DNA from: DASZGI01 sp035938995
Lineage (GTDB): Bacteria; Actinomycetota; Actinomycetes; Streptomycetales; Catenulisporaceae
Direction of reading: 5' to 3'
DNA: 44,902 nt
Assembly: GCF_035938995.1 (NCBI RefSeq)
Contig: NZ_DASZGI010000228.1
Span: 1 to 44,902, forward strand
The first letter of the stretch is position 1. The number at the start of each line of letters is the position of its first letter. Below the pieces are notes generated by a model. That model worked only from the letters and a program-made list of their open reading frames with translations, made no database searches and was not told where the DNA came from. Shown in pieces: positions 13,284 to 22,323 of this stretch. A program made the translations under genes and the position numbers.

Positions 13284-15614
13284 TCAGACGGTCTCGGCGT
13301 AGAGCCGGACGGAGCCGTCGTCGGCGGTGACCGCGAGGATCAGCCGCTGGTCGGGCAGCGTCACCGCGACGCCCGGCGGGTTGCGCGAGGTGACACCCGC
13401 CGACGCGGCGGTCCGCGGGCTGTGCGCGTTGGCACCGGACAGCACGTAGACCTGGACGTCGCCGGAAGCCGACCGGACGAACAGGTCGGGCGCGCCATTG
13501 GCGACGAACGATGCCTCGGGCTGTCCGACGGCGCCGGTCGAGTACGCGGGACCCCATGCGTATGGGGACGCACCCGCGTTGAGGAGGCTGAGGACGGCCT
13601 GGTCGGAGGCACGCACCGCGAATGCCGCCTGGGCGCCGTCGGCGCGGGCGGTCAGGGCGACGCCAGGTTTGACGGATCCGGCGGCCGAGATCGCGTGCCA
13701 GGTCTGCCATGCGGCGCCCGCCGCGCCGGAGCCGCTGCTGGTCGTCAGGAGACTACCCGCCGCCGAGGCGACGAGCAGTTCGGTGCGGCCGCCGTCCAGC
13801 GCGAGGGCCGCGGGAGCGCCGGCGACCCGTGTCGTCCCCGTGCCCGCGAGGGCAGACCACGACGACCACGTGGCTGTGGCCGGGTCGTAGACGGCGCGGT
13901 GGATCTGGGAGTCCGCGGAGGAGACGACGTAGAGCTCCGCGTCGCCGGACGTGCGTCCCACAAGCGCGGGCTCCGCGGCGGAGCTGACGCCAGGCAGGGT
14001 GTGCCAGACGCCGAACTGCGGCGGCTGGCCGAACGCAGCAGTGCCGGAAACGGCGGGGGCGACGGCGTAGCGGACGGTGCCGTCGGTCCCGGTCATCGCG
14101 AGGAGGAGCGCGTTCCCGGCCGCGGCGACGTGAACCGCACCCACGGGCCCGGCCTCGGGCGCCGCGACCGTGCCAAAGGTCACCAGGCCCAGCGGGCCGA
14201 CCGCCACAGACCGCTCGCCAGCGGCGGCGCTCGGCGGCGCGGCAGAGGTGCTACCGCCGGATAAGGCATCGGCGGATCTGGCAGAGCCGACCGAGAGCCC
14301 AGCCGGGTGGCTGCGGTGGTAATGCCACCAGACGTATCCGCCTGCCGCGACGAGCGCGACCACGATGACCGCAGCCAGCGCCGCGAACCCCCTCCTGCGC
14401 GACGTTCGCCCGTCCGAGGGGCTCCGGTCGGCCTCGCCGAGCGCCTCCTCATCTGAGTCGACGTCAGAACGGCTGCGGTCAGCCGACGGGACGCCGGGGA
14501 CGGGCGCCGAGGGGCCGAGCGGTTCGCGGATCGGCCGCATCAGGTTCATGTGCGTCGAGCGGGAGTCGTCCGCCGCGTCTGCCGCGACGTTCACGAGGGG
14601 CACCGAGCCGACGGTCATCGGCACGGGACGGCCCGCCCCGTTCGAGGTGCCGGAGTGCGCCGGGTCGATCGCCGTGCGCGGATCGGCGACCCGGAGCGCG
14701 GGCAGCCCGGCCAGGTCGGGAACGAGGATGCGCAGCCGCCCGGCCACCTCCGCCGCCGTCAGCCGCGCGGCTGGCGCCTTCGACAGGCACGCGCGCAGGA
14801 TCTCGGCCAGCGGCTCCGGCATTCCCGGGATCTCGGGCGGCGTCTCGGTCACGTGCCGCCGCAGCACCGCGCCCGGGTGCCCGCCGCCGAACGGCGTCCA
14901 CCCCGTCAACAGCTCGAACATCAGCGTGCCGAGCGCGTAGACGTCGACCGGCGGCCCCGGCGGGCAACCCTCGATCACCTCGGGCGCGAGGTAGTCCGGC
15001 GTGCCGACGATCCGGGTCGCGCGGGTGCGGCGCGGTCCGTCGACGATCCGCGCGATCCCGAAGTCCGTCAGCCGGGCCGTCCCGGAGCCGGCCTCGATCA
15101 GGACGTTCTCCGGTTTGACGTCGCGGTGCACGACGCCGCGCGCGTGCGCTGCCGCGAGTCCTGCCGCGATGTCGGCGGCCAGCGTCGCAGCTTCGGCCGG
15201 GGGCAGGCCGCCGGTGGGCGCGGCGCGAAGTGGGCTTTCCGCGCCCGCATCGGACAAGGAGAAGGAGGCCGCCGCAGCGAGGCCGGCGGCGTTCCCGGAC
15301 TGGACAGTGCCGATGCGGCCGGATTCGAGCCGTTCGCGCAGGTCCGTGCCGCTCACGAGGTCCATCACGAGCGCGAGATCGGCGCCGTCCACGACCAAGT
15401 CCCGCACCGCCACCACGTTCGGGTGCGCCAGGCTGGTCAGGACCGTGCGCTCCTGCACGAACCGGGCGATCAGGGTCTGATCCGCCGCCAGATCCTCGCG
15501 CAGCAGCTTGACCGCGACCGGACCGTCCGGGCCGGTGCCCTCCCAGACGGTGCCGCAGGTCCCCCGGCCGATCACCCGCGTGACCGTGTACCTGCTGCCG
15601 ATCTTGCGTGTCAC
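13284..15614 (-). CDS. Transmembrane Ser/Thr protein kinase with repeat-rich extracellular sensor
   Basis: 776 residues from GTG 15614 with a GGAG site. Kinase domain at about residues 8-300: glycine loop GRGTCGTVWEG (16-26), Lys36 in VAVKLL, catalytic HRDVKPENVL (Asp165), DFGIA (Asp184), GTPDYLAPEV. About 35 extra residues, rich in Ala/Ser/Gly, sit after the hinge (about 100-135), which most PknB-like kinases lack. One helix (about 407-430, LAAVIVVALVAAGGYVWW) crosses the membrane. The external part (about 470-776) has four to five repeats with W..W, PALV and ELYVVS-type strands, like lectin-type beta-propellers. It may sense a cell-wall or extracellular carbohydrate. The locus resembles pkaB/pkaA near prfB in Streptomyces coelicolor (from memory). 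Confidence 0.92.
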   Translation of the reverse strand: MTRKIGSRYTVTRVIGRGTCGTVWEGTGPDGPVAVKLLREDLAADQTLIARFVQERTVLTSLAHPNVVAVRDLVVDGADLALVMDLVSGTDLRERLESGRIGTVQSGNAAGLAAAASFSLSDAGAESPLRAAPTGGLPPAEAATLAADIAAGLAAAHARGVVHRDVKPENVLIEAGSGTARLTDFGIARIVDGPRRTRATRIVGTPDYLAPEVIEGCPPGPPVDVYALGTLMFELLTGWTPFGGGHPGAVLRRHVTETPPEIPGMPEPLAEILRACLSKAPAARLTAAEVAGRLRILVPDLAGLPALRVADPRTAIDPAHSGTSNGAGRPVPMTVGSVPLVNVAADAADDSRSTHMNLMRPIREPLGPSAPVPGVPSADRSRSDVDSDEEALGEADRSPSDGRTSRRRGFAALAAVIVVALVAAGGYVWWHYHRSHPAGLSVGSARSADALSGGSTSAAPPSAAAGERSVAVGPLGLVTFGTVAAPEAGPVGAVHVAAAGNALLLAMTGTDGTVRYAVAPAVSGTAAFGQPPQFGVWHTLPGVSSAAEPALVGRTSGDAELYVVSSADSQIHRAVYDPATATWSSWSALAGTGTTRVAGAPAALALDGGRTELLVASAAGSLLTTSSGSGAAGAAWQTWHAISAAGSVKPGVALTARADGAQAAFAVRASDQAVLSLLNAGASPYAWGPAYSTGAVGQPEASFVANGAPDLFVRSASGDVQVYVLSGANAHSPRTAASAGVTSRNPPGVAVTLPDQRLILAVTADDGSVRLYAETV

Positions 15615-15727
15615 CGTCGCTCCGTGAGGTTTCCGCCGGCCCGTCAGTCGGACCCGCTATCCCGCATGCAACTGTGCCGGTCCGGCACACCGTGGGCAAC
15701 TACCGCGACGGTGTGCCGGGCTTTACG

Positions 15728-17308
15728 TCAGCGGCCGATCAGGCGTGGTCCGGCGTGCAGGACCGTCACCGCCGCGGGGGGCCGACCCGGATTCTCGTCG
15801 TAGCCGAGGCCGCTGCGGTTGCCGGTGCCGCTGTTGTGCTTGGCGAGCTGGCGGCCCACGGTCACCCCGATGGTGATGGCGATCGCGAGCACGATGAGGA
15901 GGATCGCGAGCTTGCTGAGACAGCTAAGGCCGTTGGACTTGTTCGAAGCCGTGCCGCTGTACGTCTGCGGATGCCTGGGGGCCTGGCTGCGCGGACCTGT
16001 GTACGACTGAGGCTGCTGCGGCGGCCGGTATTGCGGCGCGGGCGGCGCCTGACGAGACGTCACCGGATAAGGCGCACCCTGCTGGTAGGGCGCAGGGGTC
16101 GGGTACGGCGCCGGACGCTGGGGCTGGGCTATCGGTTGGGCCTGATTGGTCGTCCGCGGCGGACCGAATGGCGGCGCCTGACGGTTCTGCGGCGCCATCG
16201 GCGGAGCTGCCGAGAGCTGTGGCCGCTGGGGCGGCGCCTGCATCGGCGCGGACTGCGTCGGTGCCGCCTGGACGAGCGGCGCGGGACTGTGAGCGTTCGA
16301 CATCGGCATCGGCGGCGGTGCAGCCGTGATCGCCGCCGCCTGGGGCGCGGCCCACGCGGCAGGCGCGGGTGTGGCGCCACCCCCGGCCGCGATCTTCCCG
16401 CCGCCGTCGTAACCCGGAATGGCCCCGCCGCCGGCCAGCTTCGGCAGCATCGCGGTTCCGTCGGTCGGGTTCATCGGCAGCCGGACGGTGGGGCCGTCGT
16501 TCGCGCGCACCGCGGCGCGCAGCCGTGCGGCCAGGTCGCCGGCGTTCGGGCGTTGGTCGGGGTCCTTGGCGAGCGCGGCCAACTCCACGGCCCAGAGCTG
16601 TTCGGACAGCCCAGGGGGCCGCTGCGGCATCGCGGTCTGGTGCGCCCGGAAAACTTCCATGGCGTCCCGGCCGCGGAACGGCGGATGGCCGGTCAGCAGC
16701 TCGTGGAGCATGATCCCGCAGGCGTAGACGTCGACTGCGGGTGTGGCCTTGCGCCCGGAGATGACCTCGGGCGACAGGTAGTACGGCGTGCCGACGACCT
16801 GGCTGGTACGGGTCACCGACGGCGCGTCGGCCAGCCGCGCGATACCGAAGTCGGTCAGCAGCGGGCGGAATCCCCCGGCCTCGGGCTGAAGGAGCACGTT
16901 GGCCGGCTTCACGTCGCGGTGGACGATGTTCGCCGCGTGGGCGACCGACAGCGCGTCGGCCACGTCGGCCACCAGGAGCGCCGCTTCCTCGGGGCCGAGC
17001 GTGCCCCGGCCGCGCTGGTAGGCCCGCAGGTCCGGGCCCTCGACCAGCTGCATGACCAGGGCGAGAACGTCGCCCTCGACCACCAGGTCGCGCACCGCCA
17101 CCAGCGAGCGGTGCCGCAACCCCACCAACGCGGTCCGCTCGCGCAGGAACCGGGTGACCACGTCCGGGTCGGCCGCGAGCTCCTCGAGCAGCACCTTGAC
17201 CGCGACCGACTCGCCGGTTCCGCGCACCCGCCCCCGGTACACCGACCCGAAGGCGCCGCGGCCCAGCTGTTCTTCCAGCTCATAACGGCTGCCGATGGGC
17301 TGACCCAC
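15728..17308 (-). CDS. Membrane Ser/Thr protein kinase with Pro/Gln-rich linker
   Basis: 526 residues from GTG 17308, which has an excellent GGGGGAGAGG site; the open frame continues upstream without features. Kinase domain about 8-270: GRGAFGSVYRG (16-26), Lys38, HRDVKPANVLL (Asp132), DFGIARL (Asp153), GTPYYLSPEVI. A 170-residue linker very rich in Pro, Ala and Gln follows. One transmembrane helix lies close to the C-terminus (about 466-485, KLAILLIVLAIAITIGVTVG), leaving only about 40 residues outside. It has no PASTA repeats. It is followed by the second kinase 113 bp downstream, and the two are probably co-transcribed. The layout is that of the Streptomyces PkaA group; orthology is inferred from the prfB neighbourhood. 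Confidence 0.9.
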   Translation of the reverse strand: MGQPIGSRYELEEQLGRGAFGSVYRGRVRGTGESVAVKVLLEELAADPDVVTRFLRERTALVGLRHRSLVAVRDLVVEGDVLALVMQLVEGPDLRAYQRGRGTLGPEEAALLVADVADALSVAHAANIVHRDVKPANVLLQPEAGGFRPLLTDFGIARLADAPSVTRTSQVVGTPYYLSPEVISGRKATPAVDVYACGIMLHELLTGHPPFRGRDAMEVFRAHQTAMPQRPPGLSEQLWAVELAALAKDPDQRPNAGDLAARLRAAVRANDGPTVRLPMNPTDGTAMLPKLAGGGAIPGYDGGGKIAAGGGATPAPAAWAAPQAAAITAAPPPMPMSNAHSPAPLVQAAPTQSAPMQAPPQRPQLSAAPPMAPQNRQAPPFGPPRTTNQAQPIAQPQRPAPYPTPAPYQQGAPYPVTSRQAPPAPQYRPPQQPQSYTGPRSQAPRHPQTYSGTASNKSNGLSCLSKLAILLIVLAIAITIGVTVGRQLAKHNSGTGNRSGLGYDENPGRPPAAVTVLHAGPRLIGR

Positions 17309-17639
17309 GAATACCTCTCCCCCAGTCCTTCGGACGCACTCGTGCCCATACCGCCGCAGGGGCGCATTGCGGCGCATGGTCACCCTAGTGCCGCCGTGTC
17401 ACGCGACGAGCATCGGGCGGCCTGTTCGTACCCAAGCTGCTACAGGATCGCGGCTTTTACCAGCATCGCCATGCGGGCACTTAGGGCAGAGTTTCGGCCT
17501 CCGTGGCCCGCTCCCGGCCGCCGGACGGAGGGCCGGGCTGTGGGCGCTCTCGGATACCGTTGTTCGCTGCGGGATTCTCAGAGCCAGCCGGGGCGGCGCT
17601 GAGAATCGAACACAGCAGCCCCAGCAGAAGGCAGCGCTC
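17309..17639. promoter_or_regulatory. Divergent kinase / FHA intergenic region with a 5'-UTR hairpin
   Basis: About 330 bp between the divergent starts. The main structured element is a perfect 9-bp inverted repeat (GATTCTCAG 17573-17581, CTGAGAATC 17599-17607) with further GC pairing inside its 17-nt loop. It ends 32 nt before the ATG of the FHA gene. It may be an operator or an mRNA leader hairpin. No gene is seen here. Confidence 0.5.
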
Positions 17640-20237
17640 ATGCAAATCCGACTGTCCGTCACCTCGTCGCGCGGCGCTGACGTCGCGGACGCCGCGGCGG
17701 TGGACGTCACGGTGAGTGCGGCGGCCGGGACCACGTTCGGCGCTGCTGCGGGATCGCTGCGGACGCTGGTCGGGCTGCCTGAGGCGCGGTTCTCCTGCGG
17801 TGGGGACCCGGTGGCTGACGACTCGGTGCTCGGGCTGCCTCCGCTGCTGGACGGCGCGGTGCTCAGCACCGAAGCCGCAGCCGGGCCGGTCGCGCCGGCC
17901 GAGGCACCTGAGGTGCACGTCGTGGGCGGTCCGGACGCGGGCGGAGTGCACCTGCTCGCGCCGCCTGAACCGGGCTCGCCTCCGGTGCGAATCCCGATCG
18001 GCCGCGGCACGGACGCGGCGATCCGCATCGACGACCCCGACCTGTCCCGCCTACACGCCGAGCTGCTGGTGACCGCGGATTGGGTGCGCCTGCGCGACAT
18101 AGGCTCGACCAACGGCACGACGCTGGACGGTGCGCCCGTAGGTACCGACGCGGTGCTTTTGCCGCCGGACACGCCTGTGCGCGTCGGCGAGACGACCCTG
18201 ATGTTGCGTCCCTCACGGCGCCCGCTGGAGGCCGAGCCTGACCGTTTAGGGCGCCTGCGCGTGTCTACTCAGCGCGTTCCAGCGACACCGATCCCGGCGC
18301 CACGGATCGAGCTGCCGCCGCGTCCGGGCGTGCGCGGCCTGCCCGCCGCCCGCAGACGCGCGGTGGTCGCGTTCGAGCAGGCGAAAGCCGAGGCGGAGAC
18401 GCGGATCGGCGCGGCCCTCGCAGCCGAAGCCGCGCTGCGCCGCGAGCGGCACCCCGACCTGGCGGCCCTCCTCACCGCCGCGATCCGGCCCGGACCCGGG
18501 CTGTGGACCCGGGACCCCGCGCAGCCTGGCTTCCTGGAGCTGAGGCTGGGCACGGCGCGCGTGCCCTCCCGGGTGTCCGTGGTGTCCGGCCCGAAGACGT
18601 TCCGGCCCCGGGTGGCCGCCGCGCCGATCACCGTGGACCTGGAGGAGGCCGGGGTGCTCGGGCTGGTCGGCCCGCGCCCCGGGTCCGGCGGTCCGGGCCT
18701 CGACGGGCTCGCCCGGGCGCTGGTCGGGCAGCTCGGAGCGGCCTGTGCGCCGGGCGACCTCGAGCTGGTGGTGCTGTGCGGGCCGGATTCCGACGCGTCC
18801 AGCGGCTGGGCGTGGACCCGCTGGCTGCCACATCTGACGCCGCGGGACGGGCAGGACTGCCGCGCCCTCGTGGGGCTCGACCACGGACAGATGGCCGCCC
18901 GGCTGGCCGAGCTGAGCGACCGGATCGCCGCTCGGGACCCGGGCCACGCGGCGACCGACCAAGATGCGCGGGAGCGGCGGAGCGGCCGGCGGACCGTGGT
19001 GGTGCTGGACCCGGCGGCAGGCCTGTTCAGTGAGCGCGGGATGCGGCGCCTCCTGGAGGACGGGCCACGCGTCGGCGTCTATTCGCTCGTGCTCGCCTCG
19101 CGGCCTGCTCAACTCCCCGACGCGACAGGCGCGATGGTCGTGCTCGGCGGGGAGGTGAACACCCGGCTGCGCCTGGAGCGGCCGGACCAGCCGGCACTGG
19201 ATGGGGTGATCGCCGACCTGGCCTCGGCGGGTTGGGCCGAGCGGCTCGCCAGAGCACTCGCCCCGCTGCGCGAGTCGGACGGCTTCGGGGCGCCGCAACT
19301 GCCTGAGGAGGCACGGCTGCTGGCGCTGCTCGACCTGGATCTGCTGACCCCGGCGAAGCTTTCCGCGCGTTGGGCCGAGCCGCAGCCGCGACCTGAGCTG
19401 ACGCTCGGCGCAGATGACCACGGAGCGGTGAGCGTCGACCTGACCGGACAACACGTCTTGGTAGGCGGCGCGTCCGGCTCTGGCGTCTCCGAGGTGTTGC
19501 GGTCGATCGTGTGCGCGCTGGCCGCCGTGAACCGCCCGGAGCGCCTGCGTCTCATGCTGCTCTCGGGAGGCCGCGGTCCGTCGCTCGGCGACTGCGCGGA
19601 CCTGCCCCACGTCGACGCGCATCTGGAGCGGGACAGCGCGCCGGACGCGCTGCGGGCGTTCCTGGACCGGCTCGAGGCCGAAGCCGAGGAACGCACCCAG
19701 GCGGCCGACGCCGCCTCGGATGAGCAGCGGCCATGCCTGCTGGTGGTCGTGGACGGATTCGACCGGCTCGCCGCCGACCACCCCTGGTTCGCCAAGGGAC
19801 TCGCGGCGATCGCCCGGGACGGCCGCGCACACGACGTCCACATCGCGACAGGAGTAGCGCTCGACGACGCGCAGGCGGTACGGCTGCTCGAGTGCGACGT
19901 CTGCGACGAGGCCCAGATTCGGATCGCCCTGCGCACCCGCGGCCCGGAGGAGTCGCGCCGCCTGATCTCACTGCCGGCCGCAGCCGCCGTGCGCGCGGAT
20001 ACCCCGGGCCGGGGCCACCTGGCGCTGCCGGACGGTCGAGTGCTGACGATCCAGACGCCGCGCATCAGCGGTCGCATGGCGTCGAGCTCGACCGCCCGCG
20101 CGTCGGTGGTGCGCACGCCCTGGACCGAACTCGGCGCCCCTCTCCCGCGCCGCGCCGTGGAATCGCCGGCGCCCCGCCAGGGCCCGACCGACCTGGCCCT
20201 TTTCGTCGAGACCGCGCGCCGCGCCGCCAGTCGCTAA
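17640..20237 (+). CDS. FHA domain protein with FtsK/EccC-like degenerate ATPase region
   Basis: 865 residues from ATG 17640 (AAGG upstream). Residues 1-85 resemble an EccC/EssC-like ubiquitin-fold N-terminus. An FHA domain spans about 100-185 (IPIGRGTDAAIRIDD, LSRLHAELL, DIGSTNGTTLDG), with the Arg, Ser, His and Asn residues that bind phosphothreonine. A charged helical region follows (240-290). Two FtsK/SpoIIIE-like regions follow in turn. The second has GGASGSGVSE (609-618) where the Walker A Lys should be at 616 but is Val, and a Walker B-like LLVVVDG (Asp705). ATP hydrolysis at this site is therefore doubtful. The divergent Ser/Thr kinases are the obvious source of phosphothreonine ligands. 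No ESX/WXG100 genes are present, so a role in type VII secretion is not supported. Confidence 0.85.
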   Translation: MQIRLSVTSSRGADVADAAAVDVTVSAAAGTTFGAAAGSLRTLVGLPEARFSCGGDPVADDSVLGLPPLLDGAVLSTEAAAGPVAPAEAPEVHVVGGPDAGGVHLLAPPEPGSPPVRIPIGRGTDAAIRIDDPDLSRLHAELLVTADWVRLRDIGSTNGTTLDGAPVGTDAVLLPPDTPVRVGETTLMLRPSRRPLEAEPDRLGRLRVSTQRVPATPIPAPRIELPPRPGVRGLPAARRRAVVAFEQAKAEAETRIGAALAAEAALRRERHPDLAALLTAAIRPGPGLWTRDPAQPGFLELRLGTARVPSRVSVVSGPKTFRPRVAAAPITVDLEEAGVLGLVGPRPGSGGPGLDGLARALVGQLGAACAPGDLELVVLCGPDSDASSGWAWTRWLPHLTPRDGQDCRALVGLDHGQMAARLAELSDRIAARDPGHAATDQDARERRSGRRTVVVLDPAAGLFSERGMRRLLEDGPRVGVYSLVLASRPAQLPDATGAMVVLGGEVNTRLRLERPDQPALDGVIADLASAGWAERLARALAPLRESDGFGAPQLPEEARLLALLDLDLLTPAKLSARWAEPQPRPELTLGADDHGAVSVDLTGQHVLVGGASGSGVSEVLRSIVCALAAVNRPERLRLMLLSGGRGPSLGDCADLPHVDAHLERDSAPDALRAFLDRLEAEAEERTQAADAASDEQRPCLLVVVDGFDRLAADHPWFAKGLAAIARDGRAHDVHIATGVALDDAQAVRLLECDVCDEAQIRIALRTRGPEESRRLISLPAAAAVRADTPGRGHLALPDGRVLTIQTPRISGRMASSSTARASVVRTPWTELGAPLPRRAVESPAPRQGPTDLALFVETARRAASR

Positions 20238-20365
20238 ACCCGCGCGACCGCCCACCGCACCGCGGGCACCCGCCCCGCGGGAAACAGAACACTGGTGCTA
20301 CCTTTTTGGACGCCCTGCCACAAGGGCATCGGGGTTTTCAGTCATTTTCGGGGAGGGATTTCGGG

Positions 20366-22237
20366 GTGCGGAAAATCAGAAGTCTCAGATCGTTCGCCGT
20401 GGTCGCGGCCGCGGTGCTCGCGGGGGGTGCGCTCACCGCCGCCACGGCTGGACCAGCGGCCGCTGCGACCTATCAGCAGGCGCCGCTCACGTCCATCGCC
20501 TACACCGACTCGCTGGCGCCCAAGCAGAGCTTCACCAATCCGTCGGGACCTGTGCCAGTGGGATCGTGGGTGGACGCTTCGGGCGCCACGCACCAGTCCC
20601 GCGTGTACCTCACGTTCGACCTGTCCTCGTTCAGCGGTACGGACGTGCTCGGCGCGACCCTGTACGCCGCCGAGTCGCAGGTAACGCAGTGCCAGGCGCG
20701 TTCCCTCGAGGTCTGGCAGAGCCGGGAGCCGACCCAGCCGATCACCTGGCACCGGGCCCCAGACCCGGAGACGCTGCTGGGGGCCATCGCGACCCCCGCC
20801 TCCTTTTGCCCGGCCTACTACCTGCACCTCGATCTGACCACTGCCGTGCACCACGCGGTGGCCGAGGGCAAGTCGAAGCTCTCGCTCGTCCTGCAGGTGC
20901 CGGCGGACGAGCAGCAGAACGTCTCGTACGGCCGGTGGCTGGACCCGTCGAGCTTCGGCCTGGACGTCAATTCCAACATTCCGCCCACCGTCCCGACGCT
21001 GCTGTTCAACGACGGCCGCGCCTGCGCCACGACCGGCCCATACCCGTACCTGGGCGAGACGACCCCACTGCTTGAGGCGATGTTCCACGACACCGATCCG
21101 GGCACGGCTCAGCTGCACGGGGACTTCGCCATCTGGCCGCTCGACAACCCGGACAACCGGACGGTGTTCACCAACCAGTACGTCATCGACGGGAACGAGG
21201 GCGGAGCGGCCGTGCCGAGCGGCGTGCTCGTGAACGGCGAGACCTACGCCTGGCAGGCGCGCGGCGACGACGGGATCGACCAATCGCCCTGGTCGGCGCC
21301 GTGTTACTTCCGGGTCGACAACTCCGTCCCGGCCTCGGGTCCGGCCATCGCCTCGCCGAACTACCCGCAGAACAAGTTCAGCTCCGGCGGCGTGCCGGTC
21401 ATCTTCGACATCGGCGCGAACGGCGCCAAGGACGTGATCGGCTTCCAGTACAGCTGGAACGGCGACATGTCCGTGTTCGGATACTCGATCGGTCCGCACG
21501 GCGTGCCGCAGTGGACGGATCCGTTCACCCAGCCGGGCTTCGTGCGGGCGGACCACCCGGGCGGGTCGGTGACGCTCTCGCTCGTCCCGCCGCCGTCCTG
21601 GGGACCCCAGACGCTGACTGTGGAGAGCATCACCCGGTCCTACAACATCTCCCGGGTCTCTACCTATCAGTTCACCGTGGGGGACACCGAGCCAGCCCTC
21701 ACGCCGAGCACGACCAGCCCGCAATACGGCGTCCCGTTCACGATCCACCTCACGCCGAATCCGATCGTGCAGAAGGTCGACTCCTACACCTACACGGTGA
21801 ACAACGACCCGCCGCAGACGGTGGCCGCGGCGCCGGACGGCACGGCGACACCCACGCTCACGCTGAACAGCTCTGGCGGGAACGTGGTGAGGGTGACCAG
21901 CCACAGCGTGAACGGTTGGGTGAGCTCGCAAGCCACCTGGTTCGCGTTCGTGGACACCACACCGACCATCACCTCGGACGTCTACCCGGCGGATGGCAGC
22001 GGCGGCGGAGTCGGGGTGACCGGGACCTTCACCTTCGCCTCGAAGGTCTCAAACGCGGCGTCATTCTCCTACTCGTTCGACTACGCCCCGGAGACCACGG
22101 TGTCCGTCGCGGCCGACGGAACGGCGCAGGTGACGTACACGCCGACGGCGAGCGGCTTCCACAGCCTCTACGTCTACACCACCGGAGCGGACGGCACTGT
22201 CTTCGATACCAGCTATTACTACTTCACGGTGAACTGA
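20366..22237 (+). CDS. Secreted DNRLRE-type / Ig-like repeat protein
   Basis: 623 residues from GTG 20366 behind GGGGAGGG. The N-terminus is a clear Sec signal (basic MRKIRSLRS, then FAVVAAAVLAGGALTAATAG, cleavage near AAA-ATY). Residues 40-205 match the DNRLRE pattern: a 'TDSLAP...' strand, SRVYLTFDLSSFSG, LGATLYAAES, ITWHRAP and LDLTTAVHHAVAEGKSKLSL. This module is found in large secreted and wall-associated proteins. The rest (about 215-623) is a series of beta-sandwich Ig/fibronectin-like segments, each ending in a Tyr-rich strand (YQFTVGDT, WFAFVDTT, YYYFTVN). I see no catalytic motif and no LPxTG anchor. It probably has an adhesive or structural role outside the cell. Confidence 0.82.
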   Translation: MRKIRSLRSFAVVAAAVLAGGALTAATAGPAAAATYQQAPLTSIAYTDSLAPKQSFTNPSGPVPVGSWVDASGATHQSRVYLTFDLSSFSGTDVLGATLYAAESQVTQCQARSLEVWQSREPTQPITWHRAPDPETLLGAIATPASFCPAYYLHLDLTTAVHHAVAEGKSKLSLVLQVPADEQQNVSYGRWLDPSSFGLDVNSNIPPTVPTLLFNDGRACATTGPYPYLGETTPLLEAMFHDTDPGTAQLHGDFAIWPLDNPDNRTVFTNQYVIDGNEGGAAVPSGVLVNGETYAWQARGDDGIDQSPWSAPCYFRVDNSVPASGPAIASPNYPQNKFSSGGVPVIFDIGANGAKDVIGFQYSWNGDMSVFGYSIGPHGVPQWTDPFTQPGFVRADHPGGSVTLSLVPPPSWGPQTLTVESITRSYNISRVSTYQFTVGDTEPALTPSTTSPQYGVPFTIHLTPNPIVQKVDSYTYTVNNDPPQTVAAAPDGTATPTLTLNSSGGNVVRVTSHSVNGWVSSQATWFAFVDTTPTITSDVYPADGSGGGVGVTGTFTFASKVSNAASFSYSFDYAPETTVSVAADGTAQVTYTPTASGFHSLYVYTTGADGTVFDTSYYYFTVN

Positions 22238-22254
22238 TCAGCGCCTGAACGGCC

Positions 22255-22294
22255 AGCGGCTCTCTTACCGGACTGTTCCGGTAAGAGAGCCGCT
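22255..22294. terminator. Perfect 18-bp bidirectional terminator
   Basis: AGCGGCTCTCTTACCGGA (22255-22272) pairs perfectly with 22277-22294 around a CTGT loop. It lies between the convergent genes ending at 22237 (plus) and 22324 (minus), so it can stop transcription from both sides. Confidence 0.9.
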
Positions 22295-22323
22295 CGCGTT
22301 TGCTCTCAGCTAAGGCATTCGTT

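Noticed and set aside
15608..17602. Long plus-strand frames opposite the two kinase genes.
   Set aside because: Arg/Gly/Val-rich shadows without ribosome binding sites; both kinases are unmistakable on the minus strand.
17640..20237. A type VII (ESX) secretion locus based on the FtsK/EccC-like protein.
   Set aside because: No WXG100, EccB, EccD, EccE or mycosin genes are present, and the P-loop is degenerate.
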